Source: Glaciecola sp034112105 (lineage in GTDB: Bacteria > Pseudomonadota > Gammaproteobacteria > Enterobacterales > Alteromonadaceae). From it: 57,413 bases of DNA. The stretch spans positions 1-57,413 of the forward strand of contig JAWUVZ010000110.1 of NCBI GenBank assembly GCA_034112105.1, read 5' to 3'. The notes under the pieces were generated by a model. It did not search any database. It was not told the origin of the DNA and saw only the letters and a list, made by a program, of their open reading frames with translations. The position numbers and the translations under genes are program-made. Shown here one piece after another: positions 52,280-57,413 of the stretch (positions within the stretch are counted from its first letter, which is position 1; each line of letters starts with the position of its first letter).

Positions 52280-54829
52280 ATGATTTATGCGTTTAGTTTC
52301 GATGGAACAAATGGAGTGCCTACCCCATTTTCAGTAGGGGTGCCCTTACCCAAGGGGACGTTTTGGCCTGAACAAAAATTACAAATAGTGACCGAATCTG
52401 GTGTAAACGTCGTTTCGAATGTGACTCCAAGCTCTTTATGGCATGACAAATCTATTCGATGGTGTCAAATTGATGGCTACTCTGAGCAAAGCAACAAGCA
52501 AAAGTATTTTATCACCAAAAGCCAAGCGACCTTATTCAAGAAACAAGATTGTGTATTTGAAAAAGATGGCGCGTTTATCCTTAAATCAAAAGATTTAACG
52601 CTTCGAGTATCGACTGATTCTTTTTTGTCATTAAAACAAGTCACTAACACGACGAGTTTACCGCTTGAATTGTCCCCTGTATTTTCGGTGAAAAACGTCG
52701 AGACTAAGTTCACGTTGATTAACTCGACGCTGTTTACTAAAACAAGTTCGTGCAACAAGCCCCTTCACGCCACATTAAAACAACAATATAAAACCGACCT
52801 AGACACAGCTAAAAAACATCTCTTCGTTACCGTGGAATATAAGTTTGACTATCCGACTAATCAGCTAAAAATAAATTTGTCGGTGCATAATCCAATGCCA
52901 CTTATTCCAAACAATGATCAATGGGATCTTGGCAACGAAAATAGTATTGAACTAAGCCAGTTTGGATTAAAAATAGCATTACCAAAAGGTGGTTTCTCAG
53001 TCGCTAATTCAAATGATGACAGTGACCAATTCAAGCCCATTGAGCAATGGGCGTTAGTCATAAATAATAGTGGTGGTGAAAACTGGTCATCTAAAAATCA
53101 CATCGATAAAAACGGCGTTATTCCTCAAAAAGAACGCGGAGCCGTGGTTGTTGAAGTCGATAACAAGCAAACACATACCTATACAGAACTGCGACCGTCA
53201 CTGGCATTTAACCTGTCGGATGAAGCACAACGCTTTGCAATTAATATTGATAACATGTGGGAGAAATTCCCTCTGGAAGTATCCGTTCTGCACGATCAAA
53301 TGGATATCAATTTCTGTGAGACAAAGACAGAGTCTGGCATTGAATTGCAACCCGGCGAAATCAAATTTCACTCTCTCACTATCGATTTATTGCAGGCAGA
53401 CGTCACCCCTAAAGCTAAGACGCACGCTCCTGCGCCAACGCTTAACCCAGATATATTTTGCTACGCCAATACTATTCCGTGGTTAACGAAATCAATTAGT
53501 CAAAGCCCGTTGAGTGGTATCGTTGATTTAGGACTGACGGGTGAAAAAAACTTCTTTGCTAAAAGAGAAGCCGTTGATGAATTTGGTTGGCGAAATTTTG
53601 GTGATATTTATGCTGATCATGAAGCGGTTGGGCACAAAGGCGATGATATTTTTGTCTCGCATTACAATAATCAGTATGACCCTTTACAAGGTTTCCTCAA
53701 ACAATGGGTAATTACAGGTAATCCTAAATGGAAACAATTAGCGGATGATCTGTTTGAGCATATTGTTAATATCGACATTTACCACACCGAGCTAGATAAA
53801 CAGGAATATAATGGTGGGCTTTTTTGGCACACGGACCACTACGTAGAAGCTGAAACAGCGACTCATCGTACTTATTCAAAACGCCAACAGAAAGGTGTTT
53901 ACGAGGATCATGCCGGTGGCGGCGGGCCAGGAAGTCACCATTGTTATACCAGTGGCCTAGCTTTGTATTATCAGCTAACTGGAAACGAGAGTGCGAAAAA
54001 CGCGGTCATCCAACTAGGCAACTGGATTACGTATTTTTTCGAAGGCGACGGCACCTTGCTAGGCAGCTTGCTCCAATATCGAAACAGAGCGATTGTAAGA
54101 AACCCATTAACGGGTCGTTATCCTTTGGATAGAGGCGTTGCAAACTACGTAAATGTGCTGCTTGATAGCTATGAACTCACGGCTAACCGCCAGTATGTAG
54201 CAAGAGCATCTAGCATCATTACCCAAACATTTGATGCTACCGATGTTATTGCTGAGCGAAATTTTCAGGATATTGAAAATACATGGTATTACATTGTTTT
54301 TATGCAGTCGGTTGCCAAGTATTTGTGGCTGTGCGAAACCGTTTACGGCATTGATCATGACTATGTCAGTATCAAAAAATCATTTCTACATTACGTTGAA
54401 TGGATTGCAACGCAAGAACAACCGTATTTAGTGAACCATCAGAAACTAGAATATCCGAATGACACGTGGACAGCACAAGACCTGCGAAAAATAATGGTAC
54501 TTAACATTGCCTCAAATTATGCCGACACGCCACACTTAAAAGAATTGATTCAACAAAAAGTGGATAGCCTAAGGCATTATGTCGAAGACAAATTATGCAA
54601 GAGCGATGAAAAAGATTTCACTCGAGTGTTAGCGTTAGTGATGCAAAATAATATTGGCGATATTAGTCAAATGGGCGTGACTAATAATGTTGACCCAGAA
54701 GTGACAATTGAGCATAGCACCGCCCCGTTTAGTTTTATCCGCTTCGCTGGCCGCTTTATAAAGTGTTACTCGTTAACTCGAGAATTTAAGCACCTACTTA
54801 TTCGCTTCCCTCAGTTGAGATTCAAATAA
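52280..54829 (+). CDS. Large RIFT-barrel/YetA-like lyase-type protein (cytoplasmic)
   Basis: An 849-residue protein with no signal peptide. The N-terminal domain (about 1-90) resembles the RIFT barrel of exo-rhamnogalacturonan lyase-like/YetA proteins (FSFDGTNGVPTPFSVGVPLP and then SSLWHDKSIRWCQIDG). A beta-sandwich follows to about residue 380. The C-terminal 450 residues look like an alpha/alpha toroid, with GGGGPGSHHCYTSGLALYY and DRGVANYVNVLLDSYELT. It may cleave or modify a uronate- or rhamnose-containing glycan. The frame opens 15 codons earlier; ATG 52280 has an AGG about 14 bases upstream and begins the domain. The family call is from memory and modest. The cytoplasmic location is unusual for a lyase. 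Confidence 0.5.
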   Translation: MIYAFSFDGTNGVPTPFSVGVPLPKGTFWPEQKLQIVTESGVNVVSNVTPSSLWHDKSIRWCQIDGYSEQSNKQKYFITKSQATLFKKQDCVFEKDGAFILKSKDLTLRVSTDSFLSLKQVTNTTSLPLELSPVFSVKNVETKFTLINSTLFTKTSSCNKPLHATLKQQYKTDLDTAKKHLFVTVEYKFDYPTNQLKINLSVHNPMPLIPNNDQWDLGNENSIELSQFGLKIALPKGGFSVANSNDDSDQFKPIEQWALVINNSGGENWSSKNHIDKNGVIPQKERGAVVVEVDNKQTHTYTELRPSLAFNLSDEAQRFAINIDNMWEKFPLEVSVLHDQMDINFCETKTESGIELQPGEIKFHSLTIDLLQADVTPKAKTHAPAPTLNPDIFCYANTIPWLTKSISQSPLSGIVDLGLTGEKNFFAKREAVDEFGWRNFGDIYADHEAVGHKGDDIFVSHYNNQYDPLQGFLKQWVITGNPKWKQLADDLFEHIVNIDIYHTELDKQEYNGGLFWHTDHYVEAETATHRTYSKRQQKGVYEDHAGGGGPGSHHCYTSGLALYYQLTGNESAKNAVIQLGNWITYFFEGDGTLLGSLLQYRNRAIVRNPLTGRYPLDRGVANYVNVLLDSYELTANRQYVARASSIITQTFDATDVIAERNFQDIENTWYYIVFMQSVAKYLWLCETVYGIDHDYVSIKKSFLHYVEWIATQEQPYLVNHQKLEYPNDTWTAQDLRKIMVLNIASNYADTPHLKELIQQKVDSLRHYVEDKLCKSDEKDFTRVLALVMQNNIGDISQMGVTNNVDPEVTIEHSTAPFSFIRFAGRFIKCYSLTREFKHLLIRFPQLRFK

Positions 54830-55797
54830 TGGAACAAACACCAGAGCAATGCAGTTTCATCATCCCTCATTTAGGCCGGGAGAATATGTTAGTTGATACC
54901 CTCACCTCAATTAGTTTGTTAGAAAAAACGGCAATTGATATTGAAGTGATCATCGTCACAAAAAACGAAAAACTGCATTTCGATGTTGCCGCACTGCCGG
55001 ATAAAATAACCATACACATTATTTATGCACCACAGCATGTGACTATATCAGCACAACGAAATTTAGGTTTTGTGCAAGCGACTGGGAATGTAATCGCCTT
55101 TTTAGATGCCGACATCAGCCTTGCGCGCAATTGGCTAACTGCGCTGCGTCCGTTGCTAACCGAGCAAACAAAATTGGTTAGCGCGGTGCAAGTTGCGCCT
55201 GAAAATGCAAGCCCACTGGAAATACTAAGAACCGAACTAAGTAACGCCAATGTCGATTGTAACGTCGAGTTTTTACCCGGTCGAAATCTACTCATGACAC
55301 GCGACACATTTATAACATCCGGCGGATTTCCTGAGCATCTAGTCACTTGCGAAGACTATGTATTCACCCAAAAAGTAGGTGAACAAGGCAAGTTATTTTA
55401 TTCCACCGCGAGTTCGTATGTTCACTTAGGTGAGGATAAAGAATTTATTGAAATGGCAAAAAAAGAAGTGTGGCGCGGCCAGTCAAATTTAGCCTCATTA
55501 AAGGGCAGAGATATTGGATTGTCGGAATATCCGAGTTTTATTGCTCCTCCTGTTTTTTCTTTTGGGCTGCTATTTGCCCTACTTTTTTATGCATTGGGAA
55601 TGAGTGTATTAGCCACCTTAAGTATATTCGCCAGTGTTAGCGTACTGTCGATATATGTAGGGCGACTAGTCAAGCTTGCATCACCCGCCCTCTCAACAGT
55701 AACCATTATTAAATTTTACGGTCTGTATTTTCCTGCTAGAACTTGGGGTACAATTTTAGGCTTAATCAAACCCATTAGAACGAGTAGCCACAATTGA
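54829..55797 (+). CDS. Family 2 glycosyltransferase with C-terminal membrane helices
   Basis: A 322-residue enzyme. The GT-A domain (about 1-230) has FIIPHLGRENMLVDTLTSI, the nucleotide-sugar binding IAFLDADISLARNW (DAD motif), and GRNLLMTRDTFITSGGFPEH. Two hydrophobic segments near residues 245-285 fix it to the inner membrane. It should add a sugar to a lipid-linked or growing glycan. The sugar donor is not evident. It is one base from the lyase-like gene and overlaps the next glycosyltransferase by four bases. Confidence 0.92.
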   Translation: MEQTPEQCSFIIPHLGRENMLVDTLTSISLLEKTAIDIEVIIVTKNEKLHFDVAALPDKITIHIIYAPQHVTISAQRNLGFVQATGNVIAFLDADISLARNWLTALRPLLTEQTKLVSAVQVAPENASPLEILRTELSNANVDCNVEFLPGRNLLMTRDTFITSGGFPEHLVTCEDYVFTQKVGEQGKLFYSTASSYVHLGEDKEFIEMAKKEVWRGQSNLASLKGRDIGLSEYPSFIAPPVFSFGLLFALLFYALGMSVLATLSIFASVSVLSIYVGRLVKLASPALSTVTIIKFYGLYFPARTWGTILGLIKPIRTSSHN

Positions 55798-56933
55798 TTA
55801 ATACGTCACGCAAAATGCATATATTACAGTTTATCTGTTCAACCGGATTTTACGGTGCAGAACGTTGGATACTTGCCCTGTGTAATAATACACAAGACCC
55901 CAATGTGACATACAGCTTGGCTGTTACCGATGAAGTGGCATCAAAAAATCTTGAAATAGCAAAACATTTTAAACGCGATTGCGGTGATGTGTTTGAGCTA
56001 CCGATGGCGTATAAATTTGATTACAAAGCGGTGTCTGCATTAGCTGATTACATTACGGCAAATAACATTGATGCAGTTCACACACACGGCTATAAGTCGG
56101 ATGTGCTTGGCGTGCTGGCAGCAAAAAAGGCAGGCGTACCCGTTATTGTGACTCCTCATGGTTTTGAGAACGCAAAAGACATTAAGCTTCGACTGTTTAT
56201 CTGGTTAGGCTGCCAAGCCATGAAATTTGCTGATCATGTCGTTCCTTTATCACCTCAACTAGTTAAAGATTGTAAGCAATATGCGATTAAAGAACCGCAA
56301 TTAGTCTATATTCAAAATGGGGTTGATTTATCCGAAGTTGAAAAATTCAAAAACAAACCGTTAGCATTAACTAAAGCGAAAAAACGCATTGGTTTTATAG
56401 GTCAAATGATCAGTCGCAAAAACATCATCGATTTGCTTGATGTATTTAATGAACTGCACAAAAAAATGGATAATGTTGAGCTCGTGTTATTAGGTGATGG
56501 CGATTCACGGGTATCACTTGAACAACATACGCAAACGCTGGAATCAAAAGATGACATTCATTTTTTAGGTTATCGCGATGACCGGCTAGACTACTTAAAA
56601 AGTTTTGATTTATTCGTCATGACATCGACATTAGAAGGTATACCACGGTGTTTGATGGAAGCCTGTGCAATGGAAACGCCCGTTGCCGCTTATGACATTG
56701 CCGGTATCGATCAGTTGATCACTCACGAAAGCACCGGTCTGTTGGCCCCTTTAGGCGATAAAGCCGCCTTGTTATTGGCGTGGGAAAAGATTTTACAAGA
56801 TGATGATTACGCGAGGCAGTTAGGCAAAAATGCGTGCGACTATGTGAATGAACACTATTCAGCTAAAAGAATGGCTGATGAATATGTCGCTCTATTTAAC
56901 CAAGTATTGGATAACAAGGAAGTTAGCCTATGA
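55794..56933 (+). CDS. Family 4 glycosyltransferase
   Basis: A 379-residue GT-B enzyme. The N-terminus HILQFICSTGFYGAERWILAL and VHTHGYKSDVLG, then GFIGQMISRKNIIDLLDVF, and the C-terminal E-x7-E motif in LEGIPRCLMEACAMETPVA are typical of GT4. It transfers a sugar from a nucleotide donor during exopolysaccharide synthesis. The frame starts with TTG at 55794, overlapping the GT2 stop; the ATG at 55815 (MHILQF) is an equally likely start. It overlaps the polysaccharide deacetylase gene by four bases. Confidence 0.92.
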   Translation: MINTSRKMHILQFICSTGFYGAERWILALCNNTQDPNVTYSLAVTDEVASKNLEIAKHFKRDCGDVFELPMAYKFDYKAVSALADYITANNIDAVHTHGYKSDVLGVLAAKKAGVPVIVTPHGFENAKDIKLRLFIWLGCQAMKFADHVVPLSPQLVKDCKQYAIKEPQLVYIQNGVDLSEVEKFKNKPLALTKAKKRIGFIGQMISRKNIIDLLDVFNELHKKMDNVELVLLGDGDSRVSLEQHTQTLESKDDIHFLGYRDDRLDYLKSFDLFVMTSTLEGIPRCLMEACAMETPVAAYDIAGIDQLITHESTGLLAPLGDKAALLLAWEKILQDDDYARQLGKNACDYVNEHYSAKRMADEYVALFNQVLDNKEVSL

Positions 56934-57413
56934 AAAACAAACCTGAATTAGTATTTATACTCACCGTAGATACCGAAGAAGAATGGGATTGGGACGGCCC
57001 GTTCCCAGAAAAAGACTTTTCAGTTGAAAATTTAGCTAAAATACCGGCATTCCAATCATTTTGTGACGAGCGCGGTATACGCCCCTGCTATTTTGTTGAT
57101 TATGCAGCAGCCAAAGGCGCGGTCGAAAATAAAGTATTTGAAAATGCGATAAAACAAAACGCCTGCGAATTAGGCGCTCATTTGCACCCATGGGCAAACC
57201 CGCCGTATTTTGACAAACCAAGTGAAGCCAATTCACACGTGGTTAACCTGCCGATTGAACAAGTCAAAGCCAAGCTGGATGAGTTAGTCTCGGTTTTTGT
57301 AACAGAATTTGATTATCAACCAACCTCGTTCAGGACCGGCCGCTGGGGTATTTCAGAGTCTATTATGCAGCTGTTGTGGTCGCGTGGTTTTACGGTTGAC
57401 TCCAGCGTATACC
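56930..57413 (+). CDS. Polysaccharide deacetylase family protein (partial)
   Basis: The first 161 codons of a gene that runs off the right edge. ILTVDTEEEWDWDG supplies the Asp pair and GAHLHPWANPP the metal-binding His-x-His of NodB-like deacetylases. FRTGRWGISESIMQLLWSRG matches the family's next block. It should remove acetyl groups from a polysaccharide, or, in exosortase-type EPS loci, act on the growing polymer. It overlaps the GT4 gene by four bases. The C-terminal half is not available. Confidence 0.88.
   Translation, partial: MKNKPELVFILTVDTEEEWDWDGPFPEKDFSVENLAKIPAFQSFCDERGIRPCYFVDYAAAKGAVENKVFENAIKQNACELGAHLHPWANPPYFDKPSEANSHVVNLPIEQVKAKLDELVSVFVTEFDYQPTSFRTGRWGISESIMQLLWSRGFTVDSSVY

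Overview
The window looks like a chromosomal segment of a marine gammaproteobacterium, most likely in or near the Alteromonadales. The base composition is AT-leaning. A full System I cytochrome c maturation operon sits beside a flagellar-type FliK/FlhB-like pair. The pncC-recA / mutS block and the pyrG-eno block are gammaproteobacterial in style, and several secreted proteins carry GlyGly-CTERM-like tails. No rRNA, tRNA, CRISPR array, insertion sequence or phage gene was seen. The species is inferred from gene content only.

Layout. (1) 1-12.4 kb is surface polysaccharide: the end of a capsule export locus (KpsM-like, KpsD-like, small lipoprotein), a POT peptide transporter, the dTDP-rhamnose genes rfbACDB, galE, and a sulfatase paired with its own membrane-anchored formylglycine-generating enzyme. 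(2) 12.5-20.7 kb is ccmABCDEFGHI on the minus strand, with mlaA joined to its end. (3) 21-32.5 kb is mainly housekeeping: a FliK-like protein, a stand-alone FlhB C-terminal domain, recA with a textbook LexA-controlled promoter, pncC, mutS, pyrG and eno. (4) 32.6-44 kb is accessory: two unassigned proteins, a degraded 14-bp minisatellite, an MbnP/MbnH-type copper-protein and di-heme-enzyme pair divergent from a large LVIVD-repeat protein, an ABC exporter and a zinc metalloprotease. (5) 44-57.4 kb is glycan modification and biosynthesis: an SGNH hydrolase and acyltransferase-3 pair, a UDP-glucuronate 4-epimerase-like gene, an HPr-rel-A-type cluster headed by a Tat-exported protein, a DegP-like protease, a FemAB/GNAT-like transferase, a large RIFT-barrel lyase-like protein, two glycosyltransferases and a polysaccharide deacetylase that runs off the edge.

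How they work together. The two ends supply nucleotide sugars (dTDP-rhamnose, UDP-galactose, UDP-galacturonate), assemble and export polysaccharide, and may acylate or degrade it. The Ccm proteins would attach haem to the di-haem enzyme at 34.5 kb, which in turn probably modifies its MbnP-like partner. The part most likely to hold undescribed biology is 47.15-50.12 kb. There a Tat-signal protein of unknown function is followed closely by a PqqD-like chaperone, an HprK-related kinase and a nucleotidyltransferase. This set recalls the tailoring genes of some lasso-peptide clusters, but no lasso cyclase or protease is present.
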